From Chitinophagales bacterium (GTDB taxonomy: Bacteria; Bacteroidota; Bacteroidia; Chitinophagales; Chitinophagaceae): a stretch of DNA of 64,000 bases. Of this stretch, positions 44,319 to 53,582 are shown in pieces (positions within the stretch are counted from its first letter, which is position 1; each line of letters opens with the position of its first letter). The stretch lies in contig JAIXLO010000097.1 of NCBI GenBank assembly GCA_026931325.1, positions 1 through 64,000 on the forward strand, written 5' to 3'. The notes beneath the pieces are model-generated. The model ran no database searches, had not been told where the DNA came from, and worked only from the letters and a program-made list of their open reading frames with translations. A program made the translations under genes and the position numbers.

Positions 44319-45302
44319 ATGAAATTGCTCGTTATACGTTTTTCATCAATTGGAGATATTGTACTTACTACGCCTATTATACGTTGTTTAAAAAATCAAA
44401 TTTCAGATATTACAATTCATTATCTTACTAAGCCTTCTTTTAAAGGAATTGTAGAAAATAATCCATACATAGATAAGATAAAATTATTGCAGGATGATTG
44501 GCAACAAATGATTAAAGATTTACAACAAGAACAATACGATTATATTATAGATCTTCATCACAATCTTAGAACACTTAGAGTAAAAAAATCTTTGAAAGTA
44601 AAAGCATTTTCATTTAATAAATTAAATATTCAAAAGTGGTTATTAACTGCTCTAAAAATAAATGTTTTACCAAACATACATATTGTAGATAGGTATTTTG
44701 AAACTGTAAAAACTCTTGGAGTTATTAACGATGGAAAAGGATTAGATTATTTTATACCAGAAAAAGATATCATAAAACAAAAAGATATTCCTGCACAACA
44801 TCAGTTTGGATATATTGGAATTGTAATTGGTGCTGCATTAAATACAAAAAAAATGCCTGTACAAAAATTGCAAGATTTATGTAGTAAAATTGAATACCCA
44901 ATTATTTTACTTGGAGGAAAAGAAGATAGAGAAAATGGAGCATTAATAGCCTCAATAGATAATGTAAAAATATATAATGCCTGTGGAAAATTTAATTTAA
45001 ACGAAAGTGCAGATTTGGTTCGTAGAGCAAAATTAATTATCACACATGATACTGGTTTAATGCATATTGCTGCAGCATTTAAAATACCTATTCTTTCAAT
45101 TTGGGGTAATACTGTACCTGCTTTTGGTATGAGCCCTTATTATGGAAATGAAACTTCTATAACCAATATTAAATATGAAGTAAAAGTTAGTTGCAGACCT
45201 TGTAGTAAAATTGGATATAATAGATGTCCTAAGAAGCACTTTAAATGTATGATGCTGCAAGATGTTGAACAAATAGCAAAAGATGCTTTAAAGTTAGTCT
45301 AA
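44319..45302 (+). CDS. Glycosyltransferase family 9 (heptosyltransferase-like)
   Basis: A 327-residue GT-B enzyme of family 9, which includes the ADP-heptose:LPS heptosyltransferases. It begins MKLLVIRFSSIGDIVLTTPI, the classic N-terminus with an Asp needed for catalysis, and later has GAALNTKKMP, ILLGGKEDRE, and ITHDTGLMHIAAAFKIPILSIWG, the donor-binding motif. A C-terminal CRPC/CPKKHFKCM cysteine group is also seen in relatives. It probably extends the lipopolysaccharide core. Convergent with iscA (3-nt gap), with no terminator visible between them. Confidence 0.9.
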   Translation: MKLLVIRFSSIGDIVLTTPIIRCLKNQISDITIHYLTKPSFKGIVENNPYIDKIKLLQDDWQQMIKDLQQEQYDYIIDLHHNLRTLRVKKSLKVKAFSFNKLNIQKWLLTALKINVLPNIHIVDRYFETVKTLGVINDGKGLDYFIPEKDIIKQKDIPAQHQFGYIGIVIGAALNTKKMPVQKLQDLCSKIEYPIILLGGKEDRENGALIASIDNVKIYNACGKFNLNESADLVRRAKLIITHDTGLMHIAAAFKIPILSIWGNTVPAFGMSPYYGNETSITNIKYEVKVSCRPCSKIGYNRCPKKHFKCMMLQDVEQIAKDALKLV

Positions 45303-45305
45303 GTG

Positions 45306-45701
45306 TTAAACTGCAAAACTTTCTCCACAACCGCAACTACGACTTGCATTAGGATTACTAAAGAAAAAACCTTTTCCATTCAATCCATCACTAAAATTAA
45401 GTTCAGTATTTACTAAGTATAAAAAACTTTTCATGTCTGTTACAACCTTTATACCATTGTTTTCAAAAACTTGATCCATTGGTTTTATTTCGTTGTCAAA
45501 ATCTAATTTATAACTTAATCCACTGCACCCACCACCAACTACTCCTACTCTTAAAAAATAAGAAGGATCTGTGTTGATACCAGCATCTTCCATCAGTTTT
45601 AAAACCTTTTCTTTTGCTTTATCTGAAACATAGATAGCATTAGCTTCTGTAACTTCTTTTAAAGTTGTAGATTGTGTACTATTATTTAAAACCTCACTCA
45701 T
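45306..45701 (-). CDS. iscA: Iron-sulfur cluster carrier IscA (HesB family)
   Basis: A 131-residue A-type carrier that receives a cluster from IscU and delivers it to apoproteins. The three cluster cysteines are seen: one in GGGCSGLSYKLDFD and two in the C-terminal SCGCGESF. An N-terminal extension of about 22 residues (MSEVLNNSTQSTTLKEVTEAN) precedes the core. It lies 45 nt downstream of iscU. The assignment to IscA rather than ErpA or SufA rests on this linkage. Confidence 0.88.
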   Translation of the reverse strand: MSEVLNNSTQSTTLKEVTEANAIYVSDKAKEKVLKLMEDAGINTDPSYFLRVGVVGGGCSGLSYKLDFDNEIKPMDQVFENNGIKVVTDMKSFLYLVNTELNFSDGLNGKGFFFSNPNASRSCGCGESFAV

Positions 45702-45746
45702 AATCTTTAAGTTTATAGAATCCTTCTTAGAGGAAAAGGTTAATTT

Positions 45747-46166
45747 TTAGTGAACTCTTTTTTCATCAAAAACCATAGCTTCCATACCATTCTTTGTACG
45801 ATAGTCGTTTATAGCAGCTCTAATAGCATCTTCTGCTAAAACAGAACAGTGAATTTTTACAGGAGGAAGACTTAATTCTTCAACAATATCCATGTTATCA
45901 ATTTTAGCAGCATCCTCAACAGTTTTTCCTTTCAACCATTCTGTTGCTAATGAAGAAGAAGCAATAGCAGAACCACAACCAAATGTTTTAAACTTAGCAT
46001 CTTTAATAATACCAGTAGCATCATCTACTTCTATTTGTAAACGCATTACATCTCCACATTCAGGAGCTCCAACTAAACCAGTTCCTACATTTTTACTATT
46101 CTTATCTAATGTTCCTACATTTTTAGGATTACTATAGTGGTCAATTACTTTATCTGAGTATGCCAT
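45747..46166 (-). CDS. iscU: Iron-sulfur cluster scaffold IscU
   Basis: A 139-residue scaffold on which IscS-derived sulfur and iron are assembled. It begins AYSDKVIDHYSNPKNVGTLD, the standard family start, and has the three ligand cysteines in APECGDVM, KTFGCGSAIA and VKIHCSVLAE, plus the LPPVK motif used by HscA. No C-terminal NifU domain is present, so it is the short housekeeping form. The order iscS, iscU, iscA fits a minimal ISC operon; no iscR, hscA, hscB or fdx is in the neighbourhood. Confidence 0.95.
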   Translation of the reverse strand: MAYSDKVIDHYSNPKNVGTLDKNSKNVGTGLVGAPECGDVMRLQIEVDDATGIIKDAKFKTFGCGSAIASSSLATEWLKGKTVEDAAKIDNMDIVEELSLPPVKIHCSVLAEDAIRAAINDYRTKNGMEAMVFDEKRVH

Positions 46167-46331
46167 AAAATAAAAATTTTAATTATGAATGTTTTATGTT
46201 TAATTAATTTATTATGCTGATTTAATAATTTTTAATGCCAGTTGAAATAATTTTTCATAATAATATTTTTCCCCAACATACATTCTATTTTACAATTCAT
46301 TGAACATTAAAAATTAATCATTCAACATTAT

Positions 46332-47549
46332 TTAGTGATGAGCCCATTCAACAGTTGTCAAATCAATTCCTTCCTTATGCATTTCCCATAAAGGGCTCAT
46401 ATCTCGTAGTTTTAATACAGTTTCTTTCACTGCATTAATAGTATAATCAATTTCTTCTTCTGTTGTAAAACGACTTAATCCAAAACGTAATGAACTATGT
46501 GCTAAATCATCACCTAAACCTAATGCTTTTAAAACATAACTTGGTTCTAATGATGCTGAAGTACAAGCTGAACCAGAACTTACTGCAATGTTCTTATTAA
46601 AGCCCATCATCAATCCCTCTCCTTCTACATATTTAAAAGAAATATTACTTACATGTGGCAAACGTGATTCTCTATTACCATTAACATAACTTTCTTCTAA
46701 TTGTGTTAAAGCATTTTCCAATTTATCTCTTAATGCTGAAATGCGTTTTGTTTCTTCTTCCATTTCTAATCTACACAATTCACAAGCTTTACCAAAACCT
46801 ACAATACCAGGAACATTTAAAGTACCACTTCTCATTCCTCTTTCATGGCCTCCACCATCTATTTGTGCAGTAACTTTAACTCTTGGACCTTTTCTTCTTA
46901 CATATAAAGCACCAACGCCTTTTGGTCCATACATTTTATGTGCACTAAAAGCTAATAAATCAATTCCATCCTTAATTACATCTACAGGAATCTTTCCAAC
47001 TGCTTGCGTTCCATCAGTGAAAAATAAAACACCATGTCTTTTTGCAATAGCTGAAATTTCTTTTATAGGTTGCACTACTCCTATTTCATTATTTGCATAC
47101 ATAATTGCAATTAAAATAGTAGTAGGTTTTATGGCAGCTTCTAATTGTGCTAAATCGAGTAAGCCATCTTCTTTCACATCTAAATAAGTTACTTCGCCAC
47201 CTAATTTTTCTATATGCTTACAAGTATCTAAAACAGCTTTATGTTCAGTAGTTGCAGTAATAATATGATTTCCTTTACTTGCATACATTTCAAACACACC
47301 TTTTAATGCAAGATTATCAGATTCTGTTGCCCCACTTGTAAAAATAACTTCCTTAGGATCGCAGCCTATTAACTTAGCAACTTGTTCACGTGCATAATCA
47401 ACAGCTTCTTCAGCTTCCCAACCAAATGGGTGATTACGACTTGCAGCATTTCCAAAATGCTTTGTAAAATATGGCAACATTGTTTCCAACACTCTTGGGT
47501 CAACAGGTGTTGTAGCATTATTATCTAAATAAATTGGTAACTTCAACAT
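46332..47549 (-). CDS. iscS: Cysteine desulfurase IscS
   Basis: A PLP enzyme that removes sulfur from cysteine as an enzyme-bound persulfide for IscU, thiolation and other acceptors. The 405-residue protein starts [19 protein letters not shown], has [10 protein letters not shown] with the active-site His, the PLP lysine in [16 protein letters not shown], and the catalytic loop Cys in [17 protein letters not shown]. The length and C-terminus match group I desulfurases (IscS) rather than SufS. The gap to iscU is 165 nt, so iscU may also have a separate promoter. Confidence 0.95.
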   Translation of the reverse strand: MLKLPIYLDNNATTPVDPRVLETMLPYFTKHFGNAASRNHPFGWEAEEAVDYAREQVAKLIGCDPKEVIFTSGATESDNLALKGVFEMYASKGNHIITATTEHKAVLDTCKHIEKLGGEVTYLDVKEDGLLDLAQLEAAIKPTTILIAIMYANNEIGVVQPIKEISAIAKRHGVLFFTDGTQAVGKIPVDVIKDGIDLLAFSAHKMYGPKGVGALYVRRKGPRVKVTAQIDGGGHERGMRSGTLNVPGIVGFGKACELCRLEMEEETKRISALRDKLENALTQLEESYVNGNRESRLPHVSNISFKYVEGEGLMMGFNKNIAVSSGSACTSASLEPSYVLKALGLGDDLAHSSLRFGLSRFTTEEEIDYTINAVKETVLKLRDMSPLWEMHKEGIDLTTVEWAHH

Positions 47550-47674
47550 ATCTTCGATTTAATTTTTAATTAAGTGCGAAAATACTTACTTTATTTTTAT
47601 GAATGGAGTGAAAGCAAGCTTAGCTATGCCAAAATTCCATATATCGTAAGCAAACTTTTTAAAATAAAATTGTT

Positions 47675-48076
47675 ATGTTAAAAGTTGAACACATTGGTAT
47701 TGCAGTAAAAGATTTTTCTGAAAGTATTTCGTTATTTGAAAAACTGTTAAACACAAAATGTTATAAGCAAGAAACAGTAGATAGCGAAAATGTAAATACT
47801 GCTTTTTTTAAACAAGGAGAAACTAAAATTGAATTGTTGGAAAGTAGTGCATCAGATGGTGTTATTGCAAAGTTTATTGAGAAAAAAGGAGAAGGTATTC
47901 ATCACATTGCTTTTGAAACAGAAAATATTTTTGAAGAAATGGAAAGATTAAAAAATGAAGGATTTGTTTTATTAAATGAAACTCCTAAAAATGGTGCAGA
48001 TAATAAATTGGTTTGTTTTTTACATCCTAAAAAAACAAATAGTGTATTAATAGAATTATGTCAAGAAAAAAAATAA
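47675..48076 (+). CDS. mce: Methylmalonyl-CoA epimerase
   Basis: A 133-residue VOC-fold enzyme that interconverts (2R)- and (2S)-methylmalonyl-CoA, between propionyl-CoA carboxylase and methylmalonyl-CoA mutase. The metal ligands are visible as His in VEHIGIAVKDF, His in GIHHIAFETENI and Glu in VLIELCQ. The length is right and the NTAFFKQGETKIELLES segment is family-typical. It is divergent from iscS and precedes the RNase Z gene by 65 nt. No other propionate gene lies in the window. Confidence 0.9.
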   Translation: MLKVEHIGIAVKDFSESISLFEKLLNTKCYKQETVDSENVNTAFFKQGETKIELLESSASDGVIAKFIEKKGEGIHHIAFETENIFEEMERLKNEGFVLLNETPKNGADNKLVCFLHPKKTNSVLIELCQEKK

Positions 48077-48141
48077 ACATCATTTTTACAACTGATTTTA
48101 TATTTTTATTCCATTAGTTTAATTGAGATAAATTACAATTC

Positions 48142-49044
48142 ATGTTTGCAGTAACTATTTTAGGAAATAATTCAGCAACTCCAGCTTATGGAAGATTCCC
48201 TACAGCACAAATTGTAAATTTAAACAATAATCAAATTTTAATTGATTGTGGCGAAGGCACACAAATGCAATTTGCAAAATATAATTTCAGAAAAAGTAAA
48301 ACTAATTTTATTCTAATTTCTCATTTGCATGGAGATCATTATTATGGTTTAGTTGGATTGCTTACAAGTATGGGATTATTAGGAAGAGAAACTGATATAC
48401 ACTTGTATGCACCAGCAGGGTTAGAAAAAATTTTACAGGTACAATTTGAAGTATCTAATACTGAAATGCCTTATAAAATTCATTTTCATCCATTAACAAA
48501 AGAAGAAATTATTGTTGATGAAAATAAATTTTCAATTGAATGTTTTAAAGTTAAACACACTATTGAATGTTGGGGTTTTATTATCAAAGAAAAAAAAGCT
48601 CCAAGAAAATTAGATAAAGAAAAAGCTGTAGAATACAATATTCCTGCTGCTTATTACAATTCTTTAAAAGAAGGAAATGATTATGTTACAAAAGATGGAG
48701 TTGTTATAAAAAATGAATTAGTTACTATTCCAAACACACCTGAAAAAAAATATGTTTATTGTGCAGATACTATTTATTATGAAGATATGATAGATAAAAT
48801 TAAAAATGCATCTCTGTTATATCACGAAACAACATATTTAAAAGACTTAGAAAATAAAGCTACTCAATATTGCCACTCCACAACTATACAAGCTGCAACT
48901 ATTGCTAAAAAAAGTAATGCACAAAAATTATTGATAGGTCATTTTAGTAGTAGATATGCAGAGTTAAATCAATTTTTAGTTGAAGCAAAAGAAGTTTTTG
49001 ATAATACAGAATTAGCAATTGAAGGTGTTACTTATATTGTATAA
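48142..49044 (+). CDS. rnz: Ribonuclease Z
   Basis: A metallo-beta-lactamase-fold endonuclease that removes the 3' trailer of tRNA precursors. The 300-residue protein has the opening LGNNSATPAYGRFPTAQ, DCGEGTQMQFAKY, and the zinc motif SHLHGDHYYGLVGLL at about residues 56-70. The family exosite lies near APRKLDKEKAVEYNIPAAYY, and further ligands include YCADTIY, YHETTY and IGHFSSRY. As the visible tRNA-Arg gene lacks an encoded CCA, the enzyme should act together with a CCA-adding enzyme. Confidence 0.93.
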   Translation: MFAVTILGNNSATPAYGRFPTAQIVNLNNNQILIDCGEGTQMQFAKYNFRKSKTNFILISHLHGDHYYGLVGLLTSMGLLGRETDIHLYAPAGLEKILQVQFEVSNTEMPYKIHFHPLTKEEIIVDENKFSIECFKVKHTIECWGFIIKEKKAPRKLDKEKAVEYNIPAAYYNSLKEGNDYVTKDGVVIKNELVTIPNTPEKKYVYCADTIYYEDMIDKIKNASLLYHETTYLKDLENKATQYCHSTTIQAATIAKKSNAQKLLIGHFSSRYAELNQFLVEAKEVFDNTELAIEGVTYIV

Positions 49045-49045
49045 A

Positions 49046-50677
49046 TTATTTTCTAGAAAAAACTTTTTTCCCATCTGACCAAACTGCTTGTACTTTAATG
49101 TTTAATAGATCATTTTCGTTTGTGTGAAGTAGATCCTTGTCTAATAAAATAATATCAGCTCTTTTGCCTTTTTCTAAACTACCAGTTTCTTTTTCTAAAA
49201 AATTTGCTTTTGCCGCCCAAATTGTTATGCCTCTTAAAGCTTCTTCTCTTGTTAAAGCATTTTCAATTTCAAAACCATTTGCAGGAAATCCTTTGCTGTC
49301 TTTTCTTACAACAGCAGCATAAAATGTTTTTATTGGAGAAATATCTTCTACAGGAAAATCAGTGCCTAAAGGGAGCCAGCCATTTTGTTGCAATAATTTT
49401 TTATAAGCATAAGCAGTTTTAATTCTTATTTTTCCTAAACGTTCCTCTGCCCAATACATATCGCTTGTAGCATGTGTTGGTTGCACAGAAGGCACTACAG
49501 AAGTTAAACCAAATAAATTAAAATCATTTTCATTTACAACTTGTGCATGCTCTATACGCCAACGTTTATCATTTTTAGTTTGTAAATATTTATTGTAAAT
49601 TTTTAAAATAGTTCTGTTGGCACTATCGCCAATTGCATGAGTACACATTTGAAAATTTGTTTTGGATAATATGCTTGCAACAGAATCAAAATGTTGTTGA
49701 GAACTTAATAAAAATCCATACCAACCTTGTTTATCACTATAAGGTTCTAATAAACAAGCACCCCTGCTTCCTAATGCACCATCACTATAAATTTTAAACC
49801 CATTTACAAATAATTTATCTGTTTTGTAAGTTCCTTTTGATAAATATTTATCATAATTTTTTTTATCATCGCTTAATAGAATTGCAAGTTTTGTAAGTAG
49901 CTTTCCATCTTTTTGTAAAACATCAATTTTCTCAACATCATCATACATTAAACCACAATCTGTAATGGTGGTTAAGCCTTGTTCAAAACAATTTTGTTGA
50001 GCTGCTAATAACCATTTTTCAAAATCTTTCATGGTTGCTTTAGGTACAACAGATTGTACTATATCTACAGCATTATCAATTAGCAAACCTGTAAGTTTAC
50101 CTTGATTAGTTTCAATATGTCCGCCATTAATTTTTTGGTTTGGTTGAATATTTGCTAACTCTAAAGCCTTAGCATTTACTATTGCTGCATGTCCATCAAT
50201 TCTTGTTAATAATACAGGTTTATCAGGAAATAATTTGTTTAATAATTCATTTGTTGGAAATTGTTTATCTAGAAATTTATTTTGATCCCATCCTCTGCCA
50301 ATTATCCATTGTTCATCTGGATTTTTTTCAGCAAAAAGTTTCATTCTTTCAATAACTTCATTCCAAGATTTACTATCATATAATTGCACTTCAAATAAAC
50401 TTTTTCCATAGCCTACAAAATGTGAATGAGCATCAATAAAGCCAGGGTATAAAAATTTTCCTTGAGCATCTATTGTTTCTTTTGAAGAATATGATTTTAA
50501 AATATCATCATTTGTACCAATAGCAATAATTTTTCCATCTTTTATTGCAATAGCTTCTGCTTTTGTAAAGTTTGAATCAACTGTGTAAATAGTTGCATTA
50601 TGTATAATTGTATCTACTTTTTGCTGATTACAAGAATATATTAATACAATAATAAAAAGGCATAATAAATAACGCAT
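49046..50677 (-). CDS. Amidohydrolase family 3 lipoprotein (YtcJ-like)
   Basis: A 543-residue exported metal-dependent hydrolase. A lipoprotein signal with lipobox LIYSC ends at Cys16. The N-terminal metal site is in GFIDAHSHFVGYG, a Glu/Lys-rich insertion follows (about 95-230), and other ligands appear in MCTHAIGD and WRIEHAQVV, with the Asp in PLGTDFPVE. The C-terminal small beta-domain ends with GKRADIILLDKDLL. Family members hydrolyse N-acyl or N-formyl compounds; the substrate here is unknown. It is followed on the same strand by nothing close, and is convergent with rnz (1-nt gap). Confidence 0.85.
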   Translation of the reverse strand: MRYLLCLFIIVLIYSCNQQKVDTIIHNATIYTVDSNFTKAEAIAIKDGKIIAIGTNDDILKSYSSKETIDAQGKFLYPGFIDAHSHFVGYGKSLFEVQLYDSKSWNEVIERMKLFAEKNPDEQWIIGRGWDQNKFLDKQFPTNELLNKLFPDKPVLLTRIDGHAAIVNAKALELANIQPNQKINGGHIETNQGKLTGLLIDNAVDIVQSVVPKATMKDFEKWLLAAQQNCFEQGLTTITDCGLMYDDVEKIDVLQKDGKLLTKLAILLSDDKKNYDKYLSKGTYKTDKLFVNGFKIYSDGALGSRGACLLEPYSDKQGWYGFLLSSQQHFDSVASILSKTNFQMCTHAIGDSANRTILKIYNKYLQTKNDKRWRIEHAQVVNENDFNLFGLTSVVPSVQPTHATSDMYWAEERLGKIRIKTAYAYKKLLQQNGWLPLGTDFPVEDISPIKTFYAAVVRKDSKGFPANGFEIENALTREEALRGITIWAAKANFLEKETGSLEKGKRADIILLDKDLLHTNENDLLNIKVQAVWSDGKKVFSRK

Positions 50678-50712
50678 AAAAAAAATTGAGCAATAAAGAT
50701 ATTGCTCAATTA
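50678..50712 (-). terminator. Terminator of the AraC-type regulator gene
   Basis: A perfect 10-bp stem, ATTGAGCAAT (50685-50694) and ATTGCTCAAT (50701-50710), with a 6-nt loop is followed on the minus strand by a T-run. It lies between the AraC gene and the amidohydrolase ATG. Confidence 0.88.
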
Positions 50713-50741
50713 AATATGATGAAAAAATGATAATAAATTCT

Positions 50742-51662
50742 TTACTTCAATAACTCACAAGGTTTTAATCCTGTATGTTTTTTAAATGCTGCAGAAAAAT
50801 GTGAAATAGAAGAATAACCTAATAATGATGAAACATCTGTAACACTTAAACTTTTTTCGTACAATAAATATTTAGCATGTTCCATTCTTTGTTGTTGATA
50901 AAAGTCAAAAATAGTTGTACCAAAAACTTCTTTAAATCCTTTCTTTAAATAACATTCATTGATAGCAACTTTTCTGCTTAATTCTCTAATAGTTAAAGGT
51001 GTACCAATATTTTTTAATAAAATATCTCTTGCTTCGTAAATGGCTTGTCTGCTATGTTCATCTTCTAAAAATTTGCAACTAAATCCTTCTTCTTTTTCAT
51101 CAACCAAACAATCCAAACTATATAATAATAATTCATGAATTTTAGCATTGATAAAAATATTTTCTAATGCACCAGAATAACTATGATTTAATAGTGCATC
51201 TAAAATATTTCTCTTCTTACTACATACAGGAAATATTTTTGTAAATGCATTAGGATGTTTGAAAGCTAAAACCTCATCTTTTCTATTACTCAATTTTACG
51301 TTGTGTGTAAACTGATGTAAGAAAGTAGAAGAAAAATGAAAAGTAAAAACATCAGCTGTTATTTGCTGTCCATCACAATTGGTTGGTTGTTTTTCACAAA
51401 ACTTACAACTTTTATCATAACAGTATTTATTACCTGTAATACAAAAGTGTAATTCTAAATAATTATTCTTTTTACTACTTTCATCATAATGATAAACCAT
51501 CATTCCTGAATCATCAGATATTAATGGTTGTCTTGTATAGTATCTACGAATTTGATATTTAATTGAACCAGGAATATCTTGTTCTTTTTGATATAATATA
51601 TCAGTACTTGGTTCTAATTCATCTTTAATACTAAGTTTTAATATGTCTAATACTTGTTGCAT
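50742..51662 (-). CDS. AraC-family transcriptional regulator with cysteine cluster
   Basis: A 306-residue regulator. The C-terminal AraC DNA-binding domain (about 205-305) has two helix-turn-helices, the first in LTIRELSRKVAINECYLKKGFKEVFG and the second in VSSLLGYSSISHFSAAFKKHTGLKP. The N-terminal sensor region resembles a cupin-like fold and carries five closely spaced cysteines (C74, C81, C86, C89, C96) in the ITGNKYCYDKSCKFCEKQ region, spaced C-x6-C-x4-C-x2-C-x6-C. This may bind a metal or sense redox state; the idea is inferred. It is monocistronic, ending at a strong terminator. Confidence 0.88.
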   Translation of the reverse strand: MQQVLDILKLSIKDELEPSTDILYQKEQDIPGSIKYQIRRYYTRQPLISDDSGMMVYHYDESSKKNNYLELHFCITGNKYCYDKSCKFCEKQPTNCDGQQITADVFTFHFSSTFLHQFTHNVKLSNRKDEVLAFKHPNAFTKIFPVCSKKRNILDALLNHSYSGALENIFINAKIHELLLYSLDCLVDEKEEGFSCKFLEDEHSRQAIYEARDILLKNIGTPLTIRELSRKVAINECYLKKGFKEVFGTTIFDFYQQQRMEHAKYLLYEKSLSVTDVSSLLGYSSISHFSAAFKKHTGLKPCELLK

Positions 51663-51739
51663 AATTAATTTGCAAATTTAATGTATATACATGTAATTAC
51701 CAAGTTTTATTGTAAAGTTATTCAGTTAGAACTTAAACA

Positions 51740-51772
51740 TCAAAAACCTACTTATGCTAAGTAGGTTTTTCT
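51740..51772 (-). terminator. Terminator of rpsP
   Basis: AAAAACCTACTTA (51742-51754) and TAAGTAGGTTTTT (51758-51770) form a near-perfect long stem with a three-base loop and T-run on the minus strand, directly after rpsP. Confidence 0.88.
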
Positions 51773-51793
51773 TACAAATTAATTACTTTAAAA

Positions 51794-52276
51794 CTATGCT
51801 TCTGTATTTTCTTCAGCAGCAGGAGTAGCAGAATCTGGCTCTGGCTGAGCTGTTACTTCTTCTACTTTACGTACAGGGGGCACATAAGCTTTACGTTGAC
51901 GTTGTTGATGACGATGTGCTTCATTACGACGTTTAATATTTGCTTCATGCTCTTCATGCCAAGCTTGAAATTTTGTCATAGCTGTAGCATCATCAAACAA
52001 GCCTAATTTTACGCCACGCAATAAGTGTTTTAAATACAATACTCCTTTGAAGGATAAAATTCTACGAACTGTATCAGTTGGTTGAGCTCCTTTATGAAGC
52101 CAGTCTAATGCTTTTTGACGATCTAACTGAATAGTTGCAGGAACTGTTAATGGATTGTAAGTTCCTATTTTTTGAATAAACTTACCATCTCTTGGTGCAC
52201 GTGCATCAGCCACTACTATAAAATAAAAAGGGCGTTTTTTGCTACCGTGTCTTTGTAATCTCATTTTAACTGCCAT
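51794..52276 (-). CDS. rpsP: 30S ribosomal protein bS16, with long C-terminal tail
   Basis: A 160-residue bS16. The core, residues 1-85, shows [38 protein letters not shown] and [20 protein letters not shown]. coli bS16 is only 82 residues; here a basic helix (about 105-135, [14 protein letters not shown]) and a Glu/Pro/Ala-rich tail follow, as in other Bacteroidota. The start could be MAVK or the internal Met5. Other genes that often neighbour rpsP (rimM, trmD, rplS) are not here. A terminator follows. Confidence 0.94.
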   Translation of the reverse strand: MAVKMRLQRHGSKKRPFYFIVVADARAPRDGKFIQKIGTYNPLTVPATIQLDRQKALDWLHKGAQPTDTVRRILSFKGVLYLKHLLRGVKLGLFDDATAMTKFQAWHEEHEANIKRRNEAHRHQQRQRKAYVPPVRKVEEVTAQPEPDSATPAAEENTEA

Positions 52277-52421
52277 AAATTGAAATTTAAAGGCGTGAAC
52301 AAATTGGTTTTATCATCTAATCAAGAATGATTAGGCGGCGAAAGTAAAAGGTTTTATTTTTTCTGCCAAAGTTTTATACTAAAGTTTTTTAAAAAAATGG
52401 ATGCTATTTATAAATTATTTA

Positions 52422-53306
52422 TTAATGAATAACTAAATGTTTGTATTTGTCTTCATCATATTTATGCTTCCATCTTCTATGACTCCATAAATAATTAGAT
52501 GGGTTTTTACGAATTGCATCTTCTATAAAAGCTATTAACTGCTTTGTTATTGAACCCTTAGGCAGTTCATTTGGATTAGTAGTAAGTATAGATATATCAA
52601 TTTTATAATAACCTCTTTTAATTTTTTTTATATCAACTATAGCTACAGCTGTATCCATTTTAATTGCACCTTTTTCTGGTCCATTATGAAATGCAGTCAT
52701 TTTTCCAAAAAATGGAAGCCAAACAGCTCTTTCAGGTGCAGAAGGGTTTTGATCAGCTATTAAACCTAATGAATAGGTTTGATGAGTATATTGATGAAAT
52801 TGTTTAGAAAATTCAGATGCTGGAATTAAAATTGTTCCAAATTTTTTTCTCATATCAACCAAAATTCTTTCAACGGTTTTATTGGTAATATTCATATATA
52901 CTCCAATAAAAGGATAAATAATATTTGCAGACATTCCTAAGTTTAAAAACTCCCAGTTAAAAAAGTGTCCAGTCAACAACTGGATACTTTTACCTGAAGA
53001 ATATAATTTATTAACTTCTTCTGCATCTACAATACAATGTTTATCAAATTCTTTTCTGCTAATAGAAATAAGTTTTATCATTTCTATAAAGGAATCTACC
53101 AAATTATGATAGAATTGTTTAGCTATAATAGTTTTTTCTTTTTCTGATTTTTCAGGGAAAGCAATTGTTAAATTATTGAATACTACTTTCTTTCTATAAC
53201 CAATAATATAATATGTAATTAGATACAAAAAATCACTTATAGCATAAAGTACACGCCAAGGAAGCAATGAAACACAATATAAAATAGGGTATAAAATATA
53301 ATACAT
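52422..53306 (-). CDS. LpxL-like lysophospholipid acyltransferase
   Basis: A 294-residue membrane-associated acyltransferase of the LpxL/LpxM (HtrB) family, which adds secondary acyl chains to lipid A. An N-terminal amphipathic or membrane helix (about residues 1-35) precedes the acyltransferase HX4E motif, found as GHFFNWE. Further landmarks are GLIADQNPSAPERAVWLPFFGKMTAF, which binds acyl donor, and YLWSHRRWKHK at the C-terminus. It probably completes lipid A on the inner leaflet; the acyl chain is unknown. Its upstream neighbour is a tRNA gene with its own terminator. Confidence 0.88.
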   Translation of the reverse strand: MYYILYPILYCVSLLPWRVLYAISDFLYLITYYIIGYRKKVVFNNLTIAFPEKSEKEKTIIAKQFYHNLVDSFIEMIKLISISRKEFDKHCIVDAEEVNKLYSSGKSIQLLTGHFFNWEFLNLGMSANIIYPFIGVYMNITNKTVERILVDMRKKFGTILIPASEFSKQFHQYTHQTYSLGLIADQNPSAPERAVWLPFFGKMTAFHNGPEKGAIKMDTAVAIVDIKKIKRGYYKIDISILTTNPNELPKGSITKQLIAFIEDAIRKNPSNYLWSHRRWKHKYDEDKYKHLVIH

Positions 53307-53367
53307 TTGGCTTTAAGCTAATTTCTAAAAATTAAAATTAAATATTTATTCTATTTAATGATTAAAA

Positions 53368-53397
53368 AAAGAAAGCCGCTGTTTAGCGGCTTTCGAG
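53368..53397 (-). terminator. Terminator of tRNA-Arg
   Basis: GAAAGCCGCT (53371-53380) and AGCGGCTTTC (53385-53394) form a perfect 10-bp stem with a GTTT loop, followed on the minus strand by a T-run, starting right after the tRNA discriminator. Confidence 0.9.
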
Positions 53398-53471
53398 TGA
53401 TCCGGATTGGATTCAAACCAATGACCCACAGCTTAGAAGGCTGTTGCTCTATTCAGCTGAGCTACCGGACC
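53398..53471 (-). tRNA. tRNA-Arg (anticodon TCT)
   Basis: A 74-nt cloverleaf on the minus strand, beginning GGTCCGGTAGCTCAGCTG and ending CCGGATCA. The acceptor stem pairs GGTCCGG with CCGGATC with one G-U pair. The D arm (AGCTC/GAGCA), the anticodon stem ACAGC/GCTGT with loop CTTCTAA (TCT at the centre) and the T arm ATTGG-TTTGAAT-CCAAT are all intact. CCA is not encoded. It reads AGA codons, which are expected to be common in this AT-rich genome. Confidence 0.95.
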
Positions 53472-53582
53472 TTTTTAAAAAGTGCTGCAAAATAAAAGGA
53501 AAATTAGCTTTATTCCAACTTTATTTAACTGAAATCTTGATAAAAAAAATTACATTGCAACACTTTAAATTTTTAGTTATTT

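Noticed and set aside
46741..47187. A 148-codon open frame antisense to iscS
   Set aside because: It lies wholly within a conserved gene on the other strand and has no family signature; its Pro/Thr/Ile-rich composition is typical of a shadow frame.
53398..53471. The tRNA-Arg gene as an integration (attachment) site
   Set aside because: No integrase, no duplicated tRNA 3' end and no foreign-looking DNA flank it.
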